Part shown: positions 46,456-57,949 of the stretch, one piece after another
How positions within the stretch are numbered: the first letter of the stretch is position 1
How the letters are laid out: each line of letters opens with the position of its first letter
Assembly (NCBI GenBank): GCA_009823505.1
Contig: VZQC01011939.1
Span: 3,986,113-4,050,112, forward strand
DNA: 64,000 bases
Direction of reading: 5' to 3'
DNA from: Rhizomys pruinosus
Taxonomy: Eukaryota > Chordata > Mammalia > Rodentia > Spalacidae
The notes under the pieces: model-generated
Told to the model about the DNA's origin: nothing
Databases searched by the model: none
The model's input: only the letters and a program-made list of their open reading frames with translations
Position numbers and translations under genes: made by a program

Positions 46456-48310
46456 TAGCTCCTTACTTCCTGAGCGCTCTGTCTTGCTATCACAATTTTG
46501 TGAGATATTTTGAGTTTGGGGATCAACTACTCCAGTGTTCAGCCAGCAACAGAATGCAGGTCTTGTTGCATGGGAAGCTCCCTGCACTCCTAAGCTGTCT
46601 GCTTCTCCCTGGTCCACAAGGCGCCATGCAAGTGGCCATGCAGGCTCCTCACTGGGTGAGGCACACCCAGAAGACCCCTCTGGCTTATAAGTTTATGCAG
46701 CTCCCCATCCTCCATATCCTGTTTCATTTCTTTAACTGGACAGCATGTATCTGATTCCTCTCTGGTGTTACTGCATCAGAGCTGGGGACTGGGCCTTCCA
46801 ACAAACTCAACACTGATTAGGAAGCTGGCAAAAAAATAAACACACAACAAAACCCAGGTGGAGTGAATGCAAACAGCATCTGCCTTTAGAAAGACTGCAG
46901 ATCTCACCACACTGGTGAGCCAAGCTTACTGTTCATCACTGGGCCATGGGTAAGGCAGCATGTGAATAAGACAGCAAAAGGAGACATCACAAAGAGTTCC
47001 CCAGGTATAGTTAAGTGCGAGCAGCATCGGTCCCGGCCCATCTTCACATGGACCCTAGTGCTGCTCTATAACCTTTGGTTTAGGTCATGGCAGATGGGTC
47101 CTGGACCACTGAGCAGGGAAGGAATGGTGGTCAGAAGGTCTAACTGAATCTTGAGGCCAATGAAACCACTGGTTTGCTTAGAAAACTCACTTTGCACTGG
47201 GTCCCCTGCTTGCCCACTCTCCGAAAGGATAGGCCTCTCAGCTAGTTCACAGTGGAGCGAGCGGGACCACACTGAGGTGGAGGCCCATCCACACCATCTG
47301 GACCTGGGTGACATCATGCTGATATCTCATGAACTTCTGAGCAAGCCCCAGTCCACAAGGGCAGATGAATAAGCACTGACCTGGGCCCCTCAGGGGACTG
47401 TGCGCCTTGTGTTCAGGGTCCATGTTGGACAGTGCTTATAAACACTTGCCATGTAGAGCTTCCACCCAACTGCTCAGTGTGTAGCTTCTTCCCATAATGC
47501 CTCAGTGTATTCAGTGGCCACCCCAAAGAGCCTGGGCTAACTCACCTGGGAGGCATGGCTACTTGGAAGGTTGCCAAGCAGGAAAGGTAGAAGATGATGG
47601 GGAGGAGCCTCCTCTTCCCTGGATGCCTCTTTGCTAGCTGTTTTCAGCATGCTCCCATGGCAGGAAACCCTTCATCCAGTCCATCACCCAGTTGCCAACA
47701 CACGATTGCCAAATAGCACTGGGTGAGGAAAAATCCGCTGCACCCTTTGTGTCTAATATCCGGTTTAAGAGCCACACAGTCTCTTTAGCAGCTATATTAG
47801 TTACCTGTTGCTGCCTGCACAGTATGGTTCCTGGCCTTTGGGACTGTCTCTGATGAGATGTCCAAATCTGGCCACTGTTGTCTGGTGTGTGACATCACTT
47901 GGGAACACACTACAGCCGGTGTCTGTATAAGAATTGAAAAATCTAGATCCCAATACACAGAGGGAAGATGGGTGCAGCATAATCACATGGAGACTGGGGA
48001 ATGTGGTCAGTCAGGGACCAAGGAACACTTGGAGTTCCCAGAGTCTTCACACATCTTGCCTTGGGCTTCCCCACACCCCCTGTGCAGTAACTGATCACAG
48101 CATCCCAGAAAACTAAATGATGGGCCAGGGAGATGTCACCATGATTGGTACTGCCTGTATTCGCCCAGGTAAGTAAATGGTGGGTCTTGGTCTTGGCTTG
48201 GTCTCAGCTGTTCATCTCCAGAGTGGAGCCCTCCCTCTTTAAAGTATGACCGAATTATGCATTTTCTCACAGGAGCTTGAGTTCATCAGTTTTGACTCAC
48301 AAATACTTAG
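46456..48310. other. No recognisable feature
   Basis: Unique-looking sequence; open frames under 90 codons. Confidence 0.5.
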
Positions 48311-49002
48311 TGTTCTAGTTAGTTTCTGTCAACTTGACGTAAACTAGAGTTATCTAGGGAGAAGAAACGTCACCTGAGGCATTTCCTCCATTGGCTTAGC
48401 CTATGGGCATGTCTGTGAGGTGTATTTTGATTGTTAATTGATTGTAGGAGGTCCAGCCCACCGTGACTGGCTAATTGATGTAGGAGGCCCAGCCCACTGT
48501 GATTGGCTAACTGATGTAGGAGGCCCAGCCCACTGTGATTGGCTAACTGATGTAGGAGGCCCAGCCCACCGTGACTGGCTGACTGATGTAGGAGGCCCAG
48601 CCCACCGTGACTGACTGACTGATGTAGGAGGCCCAGCCGACCGTGATTGGCTGACTGATATAGGAGGCCCAGCCCACCGTGACTGGCTAACTGATGTAGG
48701 AGGCCCAGCCGACCATGACTGGCTGACTGATGTAGGAGGCCCAGCCCACCGAGACTGGCTAACTGATGTAGGAGGCCCAGCCCACTGTGATTGGTGCCAT
48801 CCTTGGACAGGTGGGCCTGCACTGCATAAGGAACTCAGAGGGAGCAAGCAGGTAAGCAGTGCTCCTCCACGGTCTCAGTTCCTGCCTCCAGGTTCCTGCC
48901 TTGGCTTCCCTTGATGGACCTGTAAGCTAAATAAACCCTTTCCTCCCCACGTTGCTTTAGGCCAGTGTTTTATCACATTAGAGAAGCAAGATGGAACACT
49001 AA
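48311..49002 (+). mobile_element. ORR1-type LTR with an internal 36-bp repeat array
   Basis: ORR1 start TGTTCTAGTTAGTTTCTGTC, AACTTGACGTAAACTAGAG, GGCATTTCCTCCATTGGC and GGGCATGTCTGTGAGG. After the array come TGCCATCCTTGGACAGGTGG, TATA-like TGCATAAGGAAC (about 48820), CTAAATAAACCCTTTCCTCC (about 48927) and TTTATCACATTAGAGAAGC. It is longer than a normal ORR1 LTR (about 0.35-0.4 kb) by almost exactly the array. Confidence 0.9.
48435..48794 (+). repeat. Ten 36-bp units inside the LTR, carrying inverted CCAAT boxes
   Basis: Units step at 48471, 48507, 48543, 48579, 48615, 48651, 48687, 48723 and 48759, each exactly 36 bases, preceded by one partial or variant unit. The unit core is TGATGTAGGAGGCCCAGCCC plus ACYGTGAYTGG. 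The end reads GATTGG (an inverted CCAAT box) in four units (48501-48506, 48537-48542, 48645-48650, 48789-48794) and GACTGG or GACTGA in the others. The unit is LTR sequence upstream of the TATA-like element. Confidence 0.95.
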
Positions 49003-50154
49003 GAAAGCTACGTACTGAGCATCTCCCACATGGTGTCTATGAGGGTCAGCAAGGAAATGTCAGGAACACTCAGAGCAGACCTGGAACATGGGCAGCTATG
49101 GTAGATGTGGATCCTTGTTCCGCACAGTGCCTTCCTATGCATGCATCACCATCAAATGCATCTCTGTCACCTGTGGCCAATCTTGGCATGTGACCCTGCC
49201 TGCCTGGCCCCAGAGACAGCAAGCAGTAGCTGCAGGTGATCTCATAGGTCACACCTGGATCCCAGAGCTCACTGTCCTCCCCAGGTGTCACTGCTCACCT
49301 CTGAGTATCTATTGTGTTTCTAGGGACCAACTAGAAGCACAGGGTGCTGATATCACCTGGTGTGAACGTAAGAGGGGGCGTGTGCCCGGGGCTGGCATGA
49401 GTGTGCCATGTATCTGACCCCTTTAATCCAGATTAAGCAGATTTACTTTTTAGATAGTTTTTTTTTTTTCATGTGATGAGGATTGAATCCAGGGCCACCC
49501 ACATGCTAGGCAAGTGCTCTATAGAACCTTAGCTCTAGATAAAGCAGATTTGTGAGGTGTGTGAGTCTGTGATTGGAGTCAAACTCCTTGAGAATTACCA
49601 TACGCAAGTATGACTGAGCCCTGTTGCTGCTGGTCAAGACATCTCTCTATGACATGCTGAGTGTGCTCGTGGTAAAATCCTTGGGCAGAGGCAAAGGTTG
49701 TGGTACGTGAGCTGCTAGGGACAAGGTTCATGGAGTTCTGAGGTTTCAATGGTGGTGAGCCCTTAAGCACTGAATGTTGCTTGAAGCCTTGCCTGACATC
49801 TGCCGCCGACAACTCTTAAACCTCTGCAGGCCCTGGGAGAAGCTCCCTGGCTGCCCAATGGACATTATGCATCCTCAGGTCCCTGTGAGTCACCACACTG
49901 CACTTTCCTCTTCATACAGAACTGAGTGTCCCAGATACTTGCATACCTAAGCAGACCAGAGCCTTCCAGCCAGTCCTCTCCCAATGCCCCTCTCTGTCAT
50001 CCCCAAGCAGTTTTGTGAATCCTACCTCAGGATATCAGGAATGTCAGCCCTTTGTATGTATGCTGCAGGGGTCTACATATAGGTCTCCCCCACGGGATAT
50101 CATGTCTTTGATAAATTCTCACTGTGTGAGAATGTGAGATGCAGCCTTGGCAAG
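49003..50154. other. Mostly unique; small SINE fragment inside
   Basis: At 49453-49545 the plus strand shows a reversed ID/B4-type head (GGATTGAATCCAGGGCCACC, TGCTAGGCAAGTGCTCTAT) with a T run. The rest is unrecognised. Confidence 0.5.
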
Positions 50155-50475
50155 TGACCAGGTGGATCAGTGAGGAGGAGAAACAGGTGGGCATGTGGGT
50201 AGATGAGGCAGGTGGGCAGGTGGGTAGGAGCATAAGTGGGCAACTGTGTAGATGGGTAGGTGACTCAGGTGGACAGGTGCACAGGTGTGTAGGTGGGCAG
50301 GTGTGTAGGTAGATAGGAGGGTAGGTGTGTAGGTAGACAGGTGGGTAAGTGGAGAGGTGACACAGGTAGCCAGGTGGTTAGGTGGAGAAGTAATACAGGT
50401 AGACAGGTGGCTAGGTAGAGAAGTGACACAGGTAGACAGGTGGGTAGGTGAGGCAGGCAGGTGGGTGAGACTGAC
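50155..50475 (+). repeat. Degenerate GGTGGGTA/CAGGTG array
   Basis: An irregular tandem array of 4- to 8-base steps (GGTG, GGTA, GACA, GGCA). By eye at least 13 CAGGTG E-boxes lie within about 310 bases, with no fixed period. Confidence 0.85.
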
Positions 50476-51816
50476 TAGCCTCTACCTGGAACTGACTCAA
50501 GTCACCTCCCTCCAGGCTATCCCAGTGAGATTTGGCAGCAGAGATCCCACAGATAAAAGGATGCCTGGAGGCAGCAGAGAAGAATGGAGGCTGGGCAGTG
50601 TCTCCAGAGAGACCTGGCCTTTCCTGTGGGTGAAAACAGCCACAGAGGCTCTGGGAGTCTCAGGCAGATCTCAGTCCGCACATGGCCAGGAGTGTGCCTG
50701 CTGCCCACCAAGCAGGACCCAAAGTGGCAGTGAATTTGCCTCTGGAAATTGTCTCACTTGAAATCCTTCCTTTCCCAATTCCAGGCGGCTTGGCTCCAGG
50801 TCTCGAAGAAAAGCTCCTGCACTTTAGTGCCAACTATGCAAAGCACAGGTGATGTCAAGATGGCATTCTTGGGGCTGTAGCACCAAAGGAAAGGAGTGAT
50901 CCTTAGCGTGTGCGGGACAAAGCTAGGGCAACCACGGCATCTGGCTCATCCTCCACCCCCTTAGGAAGGCCATGTGCAGTCAGGTGAGGCTCTGTGGGCC
51001 TGTGGAACTCTTCTTCAGGTCTGGGACAGTGAGCCAGAGCCGGGGCATGACTCCAGGGTCACATGACCTCTGTAGGACCCAAACTCTTCCCAGCACAAGA
51101 CCTCACTCTAGGAACAAGAATGGACACCTTCCTGCTCAGGTTAGAAGCCCTCCTGGTCACCCACACTCCTGTGACTTTCCTACATTCAGGTACCTTCCCC
51201 TCTTGCAGTCTTCTCTACATTCCTTACCATGTCTGACATCATTTCTCATTCAGAATAGGAAAGAGATCACATAGGTTGATGGGGAACATTACTGCTCATT
51301 TGGACTAGGAAAAATCATGTAAACTGATAAAACACTTATGGATTCCTGTGCTCTGCCATCTCTTCCTGCCTGGGGCCAGAGGAGAGCAAGACAGCACGCA
51401 CACAGACGCCACATGGCAGTCAGAGCACAAGCAGCACCAGCTCCAATTTTAGAGCTGATTGCGCTTTTCAGAGCTGCTAAGCCGAAGTCACACCTGGTTG
51501 GTAATCAGGTCCCATAGTGTGCAGTCAGGGCCACTCCAGCTCCTGCCTGGTGCTGATTGCTGCCCCTTTCTTGCCCTTCCTTCCTATCTCCTGTCCTTTT
51601 CCATAGTCCCAGGGCCAGGGTACAAATATTTAGAGCCTTTACATGCCTAATAAGACTTGTTCCTGCCTGAGACATTTCCCCACCTAAAGTGACACACTTT
51701 AAGCAAACACAAGTGTCACTTACATATACACAGACAGGGAAATACACAGATGCACAAAGAGACTCAGACAAACACATATACAAACATTGGCATGTGCAGG
51801 TCACACACACGTGCAT

Positions 51817-51818
<2 letters not shown>
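50476..51818. other. No recognisable feature
   Basis: Unique-looking sequence; longest frame about 100 codons with no domain. Confidence 0.5.

Positions 51819-51848
<30 letters not shown>
51819..51848 (+). repeat. (CA)n microsatellite
   Basis: Pure CA run. Confidence 0.97.
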
Positions 51849-51850
<2 letters not shown>

Positions 51851-52501
51851 AGAGGTATTCTGTGAAGTTAGAGAGGAGGAGTTGTGAACTGAATTGTGAT
51901 TCACAAATTCATATTCTGAGGCTCTGAGCACTGATGTGGCTGTATATAGAGATGGGATCGCTAAAGACACAACGGAGGTAAAATAAGGTCACAGGGTAGC
52001 ATTAGTAGCTCCATACAGATGAAGAGAGATAGAATGAGGGGGTATGGAAGAGACAGACACAAGGCAAAAGTTCCAACTGGGGCCACGGGGAGCAGCCTCC
52101 GGGGAACTCCTGCTTGCTCCTCAGGCTTGGACTTCATCGTCCAAGCTGTGAGGAAGCTGCTGCCTGCTGTTTGAGTCACCTGGCCTGCAGGATCCCTCAG
52201 GTGCCTGAGCTGAGGAAGAGGAGGTCTGCTACTTGGGTGGTGATAGAGACAGAACTGGATTTCTTTTTTTTTTTTTATGTTTCTTTTTATTTTATTTTAT
52301 TTTTTACATACACTTATTTTTATTTTTTTAACAAATCTAGACCCATGTTCCCACCCATTCCCCCACCCCACTAGAGCTAATGCATTCTGTCAAACATGGT
52401 TTTCATCTCTTTCTCAGTCTTTCTCAATATTCTCCATGAGGAAGTTGACTGTTTTGAGAAGAAGTTCACTGTTTCAGTTAGTTCTTTGATGCAGTCCTTT
52501 C

Positions 52502-52532
<31 letters not shown>

Positions 52533-52599
52533 GCTGTTGTTTCCAATATGCATTACGCCCAGCTGCTTTGGACAAAAGCTCAGGGGGCCGTGCAAAAGA

Positions 52600-55500
52600 A
52601 ATACTTACAACTAGGTAATTGGCACTAGCATCCACAGATGAGGGATACCATTCGTCATTTGTTTTTCTGGGACTGTGTTACTTCACTCAGCATGATGTCC
52701 TCTATTTTCCTGCAAAGCTCATGATGTCGTCTTTTTTACTGCTGCATAGAACTCCATTGTGTAGATGTACCACATTTTCTCTATCCACACATCAGTTGAA
52801 GGGCATTTGGGTTGGTTGCAGCTCCTTGCTATTGTGAAGAGAGCTGAAATAAACATAGTCGTGCATGTATTTCTATGGTGGGGTGAGTCTTGAGGGTACA
52901 TGCCCAGGAGTGGTATGGCTGGGTCGGATGGAAAGTTCATTCCAAGTCTTCCAAGGGTTCTCCACACTGCTTTCCATAGTGGCTATATGAGTTTACATTC
53001 CCTCCAGCAGTGGATGAATGTTCCCCTTTCCCCACAACCTCTCCAGCACTTGGTATCATTTGTTTTCTTGATCCTAGCCAGTCTTATTGGAGTAAGATGA
53101 TATCTTAAAGTGGTTTTGATTTGCATTTCCGTATGATAGTGATGTGGAACACTTCGTTAAGGTGTTTCTCAGCCATCGCTCAACTTCCTCACTTTGTGAG
53201 GTCTCTATTCATGTTCTTTGCTCCATTTATGAGTGGGTCATTTTTTTTTTTCTTTGTTTTTTGAGTAGTTTTATATATTCTGGAATCAATGCTTTGTCAG
53301 ATGTTCTGTGTGAGGGTTTCCTCCCACTCTGTGGATTTCTCTTCACTTCCTTGATTGTTTCTTTTGATGTACAAAAGCTTTTGAGTTTTGAGATCCCATT
53401 TGTCAATTCTGACCTTAATTCTTAAGCAGCTGCTTTGTTGATTTAGGAAGTCTTTTCTAAGCCTATGTCTTGTAGTCTGCTGCAAATTTTTCTTCATCAC
53501 CTTCAGAGTTTAGGGTTACATTGAGGTCTTTGATCAATCTGGAGTTCACTTTTGTACAGGGCGAGAGGTAAGGGTTTAATTTCATTCTTCTACAAGTGGT
53601 GATCCAGTTTTGCCAACACCACTTGCTGAAAATGCTGTCTTTTTCCATTGTGGATGTTTTGGCCCCTTGTCAAATAAAGATGGCTGAATTGTGTGTCTAG
53701 GTTTGGATCTTTGGTTTTGTGCCATTGTGCAACAGGTCTGTTTTTGTACCAGTACCAGGCTTTTTTATGACTATAACCCTGTAGTATAGTTGAAGTCTGA
53801 TATAGAGATCCCCTGTGCATAGCTTTTCACTCAGGGTTGTTTTTGGCTATTCAGGGTCTTTTGTTTTTCCAAATGAATTTAAACTTTGTTCCAAGCTTTT
53901 GAAGAAACTCTTAGGGATTTGATTGGAATTGCATAATCTACACAAGAGTTTCGGTAAAATGGACATTTTACATTGTTAATATTTCCCAATCCAGGAGCAT
54001 AGGAGGTTTTTCCTTCTTCTGATGCTTCTTCAATGTTTTTTCTTTAAGGTTTAAAATTGTTGTTGTAGAGAGGCTTGGTGGATCGATTTGAGTTAGGATT
54101 TGGGTGTTTTCCTGAGATATTTTATTGTGTTTTAGGCTAATTGTGAGTGGGAAAGTCTCTTTTGAATCTGTTCTCTAGTTGCTATTCTTGGTGTAAAGAA
54201 AGGGCATTGATTTTTTAAAGTGTAATTTTGTATCCTGGCCGCTTTGCTAAACTGTTAATCATTTCTGGAGTTTTCTAGTGGAGTTTTTTAGCATCCCTTA
54301 AGTAAACAATCATATCATCAGCAAATAGGGATAGCTTACTTCCTCTTTTCCAATTAGTACTCCTAATTTCTTTTTCTTGCCTTATTGCTCAGCAAGTGTT
54401 TCAAGCACTATATTGGAGAGAAGTGGTGAGAGGGGGCAGCCTTGATGAGTTTCCTACCTTTAAAGGGAATGTTTCTGTCATTCCCCATTTAGGATAATAT
54501 TGGCTGTGGGTTTCCTGTATATGCTTTGATTACATGAGGAAGGATCCCCCAACCCAATTCCTTCTAGGACTTTTAAGCATGAAGGGATGCTGGATTTTGT
54601 CAAGGCTTTTTCAGCATCAATTGAGATGAGGGTGTGGTTTTTTGTCTTTTGATTCCGTTTATGTGTTTGGATGATGTTTATTGATTTTCATATTTTGAAC
54701 CATCCCTGCATCTCTGGTATGATCCAATTTGGTCATGAATGGATGATCTTCTTGATGTGGTGTCTGTATACGCGTGCCAGTATCCTGTTTAGAATTTTGG
54801 CATCTGTGTTATAGGAGAGGGTCTATAATTCTCCTTTTTTAGTTTGTATCTTTGCCTGGTTTTGGTATAGAGTGATGCTGGCTTCATAGAAGGAATTTGG
54901 GAGAATTCCTCTGATATTTCTAAACAGTTTCAGTAATAATGGTTGTAGGTCGTTTTTGAAATTTTTATAGAATTCTGCTGTGAAACCATCTGGGCCTGGG
55001 CTTTTTTTTAGTTGAAAGCTTTCTTAATACGTCCTCTATTTCTTCATATGTTATGGGTCGTTTTAAGCTGCGATCTCTTCTTGGTCGAGCTTTGGTGATT
55101 CCCAGGATTTCAGATATCGTCCATTCTTCTAGGTGTTCAAATTGGTAGAATATAGGTTTTGTAATATTCCCATATGATTTTCTGGATCTTTTCTTGTCTG
55201 TTGTGTTATTCCCCTTTTCATCACAGAGTGTATTGATTGGGTTTTGTTCCTTCTTTCTTTTGGTTAACTGGGCTAAGGGTCTGTCTATCTTGTTTAGTCT
55301 TCAAAGAACCAACTTTTGGCTTCATTGATTTTGTTATATGGTTTTTCTTTGTTTCTATTTCAAATGATTCTTTGCTCTGATTTTGTGTATTTCTTCCTGT
55401 CTGTTGCATTTGGGGTTCATCTGTTGTTGGCCTCTCAAGTGTTTTAGCTGCAGTGTAGATCATTTACTTGTGCTCTTTCCGGTTTTTCTAATGTAGGCAC

Positions 55501-56440
55501 CTAGGGCTATAAACTTCCCTCTAGGACTGCTTTTGAAGGTATACCATAGGGTTTGTTGTGTTGTTGTATTGTCATTGTCATTCAGTTCCAGGAATGCTTT
55601 TATTTCTTTCTTATCCCTTCCTTGACCCATTCATTTTCAAGAGTGTGTTGTTTAGTCTCCATGTGTTCTTGAGGCAGAGAGGCTGGCCCTGGTGTTGATG
55701 TTGAGCTTTATATGCACTGTGGTCTGATAGAATGCAATGAAATTATTTCAATCTTTGTTATTGTGGAGTTTTTCTTCTGTGTCCCAGTATGTGGTCGATT
55801 TTGGAGAATGTTCTGTGGGGCCTGAGTAGAAAAAGTGGATGGTATTAGGATAGAATTTTGGTAGAAGAGGTCTATGAGGTCCATTTGTGTATCATATCAT
55901 TCAGTTCAGATGTCTCTCCATTTACTCATTGTCCTGTTGACCTATCCAAAGGACTCAGAGGGGTATGGAAATCTCCTACTATGATGTACTGGGGTTAATC
56001 TGTGACTTGTTGGTCCTGGAGAATTGGTCTTTAAAAGTTTGGTGCACCAGAATTTGGGGCATAATATAGTCATAATTGTGAAATCTTTCTTGGTGAATTT
56101 GTTCCTTTGATAAAGAATGTTATGGCCCTTTTGTCTCTTCTGATCTTTTACTCTTTGAAGTTTTATTTTTGTCTGATATTAAAATAGCAACACCTGCTTT
56201 CTTTTTGGTACATTTGCTTGGAAATATTTTTTCCATCCCTTTCACTTTAAGGTGGTGCCTGTCCTTGAAGGTAAGATGTGTTTTCTTGTAGACAGCATAT
56301 CATGGATTCATGTTTCCTAATCCAATCTCCCAGTCTATTCTTTTGATTGGGGAATTTAAGTCCATTAATATTTAAGGTTAATGACTGATAGGTTTGTGTT
56401 GCTTCCTTTGCCTTATTATCCATTTGGGTTTGGGTTTGGT
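52600..56440 (-). pseudogene. L1 ORF2 (endonuclease-reverse transcriptase), frame-broken
   Basis: ORF2p nicks target DNA and reverse-transcribes L1 RNA. On the minus strand the endonuclease start is readable near 56380-56280 (translation LNINGL, DWIRKHESMICCLQE). The reverse transcriptase active site FADD is encoded at 54325-54314 within SLFADDMIVYL. The carboxyl end is readable at 52967-52719 (MWRTLGRLGMNFPSDPAIPL, then WYIYTMEFYAAVKK). The full span of about 3.8 kb matches the family's usual ORF2 length, so there is no large deletion. The frame is broken every 50-100 codons by small indels and stops, some of which may be sequence error. Confidence 0.92.
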
Positions 56441-56449
56441 TTCTACTTC

Positions 56450-56805
56450 TGCAGTTATGCTTTTATGAGTTTTTTCTAGGTGCCTGGGGTTGTTGTTGGC
56501 TCCTTTCTTCTGTTCTTTGAATGCTTCAATATTCTCTGAAGGGTGTTTCGGAATGTATTTTTTTCAATTTGTTTTTGTCATGGAATGTTGTTTTTTTTCT
56601 CTTTCAACTATAATTGACATTTTTGCTGGGTATAGTAATACTGGGTTGGGCATCTATTGTCCCTTAACACTGGAATGCTTTGCTCCAGGTTCTTCTTGCT
56701 TTCATAGTTGGTGTTTTGAGATGTCAGTTGTAGGATTCTGATAGGTTTCCCTTATAGATCACTTGTTGTTTTCTCTTGTGGCTTTAAGGATTTTGTCTTG
56801 TTTTG
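56450..56805 (-). pseudogene. L1 ORF1, carboxyl-terminal half
   Basis: ORF1p is the RNA-binding chaperone of the L1 particle. The minus strand immediately left of the ERVL reads as its C-terminal domain: translated pieces TMKARRTWSKAF, PSITIPSKNVNYS and TFHDKNKLK are visible in adjacent frames, with stops between some of them. It is separated from the rest of ORF1 by the provirus; GGTGT (56806-56810) is the duplicated target. Confidence 0.85.
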
Positions 56806-56810
56806 GGTGT
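56806..56810. repeat. ERVL target-site duplication, left
   Basis: GGTGT, identical to 63226-63230. A 5-bp duplication is the length expected for this retrovirus class. Confidence 0.9.
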
Positions 56811-57288
56811 TGTATTAGTCAGGTTCTCTAAAGAAACAGAAGTAACAGGACGAATTATATAGCTATATACATTTTATTGATTTGCTCATGTGACAGAGTT
56901 TCAAGGAGTCCAACATAGCTGCACCACACTGGAAAAGCCGAGAGAATCCAGGGAACTGCTCAGTCTGCAAGGCTGGATGTCTCAGTAGTCCCAATATGGT
57001 GCTGAAGGCCCGAATGGATTCCAGGAGATCTACCCCGATCTCAGTACATGCTGGGATCCGAAAGGTTGATCACAGCAGCAAGACAAACTCACTGGATGAG
57101 AGAGGCAAGCCGCAGGAAAAAAAGGGACCAGCTCCTTCTGCCGTGGCCTTTTATACTGCTTGCTGGCAGAAGGTAACACCCACATTTGGGGTGGGCTAAT
57201 CTGGGTTGAGGTGTCCCAATCAGAAGACCCTTTTCTCTTATTTGTTTCCTTAGTCCAGTCATGTTGACACCCAGGATTAACCATCACA
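56811..57288 (-). mobile_element. ERVL 3' LTR
   Basis: 478 bases. On the minus strand it begins TGTGATGGTTAATCCTGGGT and ends in the complement of TGTATTAGTCAGGTTCTC. It aligns end to end with 62758-63225 and has a TATA-like TATAAAAGGCC. It differs from its partner by many small indels. Confidence 0.95.
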
Positions 57289-57300
57289 AGTCCACCCCTT
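57289..57300 (-). other. ERVL polypurine tract
   Basis: The minus strand reads AAGGGGTGGACT directly before the LTR start TGTGATGG. This is the expected site for plus-strand DNA priming. Confidence 0.75.
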
Positions 57301-57605
57301 GTCAACTTGACACCCAATAAATAGCCTCTGCTTAAATGTCAATTGCAAACGATGGCAGGGTCATAATTCCACCTAACATGTTATAAGTATCTCATGTGCA
57401 ATAGCAAAGCATTGTATTCTTAGAGTAGGTGGTAATGTCCTTGAGAAGAAATTAGTCCTCAAGTATCTAATAACCTAAATACGACAACACTTAACACATA
57501 TCGTCTGTTGCACATTCAAAAGGGATCAACACAAGTATCCACATTCTTAACCAAATAGGACAAAAGTTAATATCTATTATAATCCACGTTTCTGCAACTG
57601 GTCCC
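57301..57605 (-). other. ERVL 3' untranslated stretch
   Basis: About 300 bases between the polypurine tract and the dUTPase-like remnant, with no readable coding. There is no room for an env gene. Confidence 0.6.
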
Positions 57606-57611
57606 ATGGCC

Positions 57612-57920
57612 TCAGCTGATATTTATGACTACCTTTTCGCTACCAGTCTGTATTTCCTCTACCATCAGCAAGCACCTCTGCATATTGGCTCTTTCCCTGG
57701 AGGAGTGACCCATACCTTCATCCCTGAAGGGTCTGGGCCATTTATTGTCCTGTCTGTTTGGGTTGTTGGAGTTTCCATTGACATTAATCATAGGAATGGT
57801 AGCACCAGAAGGCGCCCTACAGCATCTCCTCCGCTTCCAGACATAATCTTCCTTGCCCCATTGTGGAGAAAAAAGTCCATTTTCCCCATGGTAGTCTGGA
57901 TCAATCACTCCTCCTACTAC
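57612..57920 (-). pseudogene. ERVL dUTPase-like domain remnant
   Basis: A 98-codon open piece on the minus strand starts with the readable motif IDPDYHGENG, which fits the conserved dUTPase block around the uracil-binding tyrosine (ID-x-[DE]-Y-x-G). GKEDYVW and a nucleotide-contacting-like INVNGN follow. dUTPase hydrolyses dUTP to keep uracil out of newly made DNA; in ERVL it is encoded downstream of integrase, which matches the position here. Other conserved blocks upstream are frame-shifted or unreadable by eye, and the piece ends in a stop. Confidence 0.75.
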
Positions 57921-57949
57921 TGTATTCCTTCCTTAGCCTGTTGCTTAAA

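Noticed and set aside
48370..48847. Overlapping minus-strand frames of 150 and 137 codons with 12-residue repeats
   Set aside because: These are the 36-bp LTR repeat read in two frames; it is LTR sequence, not coding.
52377..52614. Frames with poly-Asn or poly-Leu
   Set aside because: They translate the (TTG)n tract in the L1 3' UTR.
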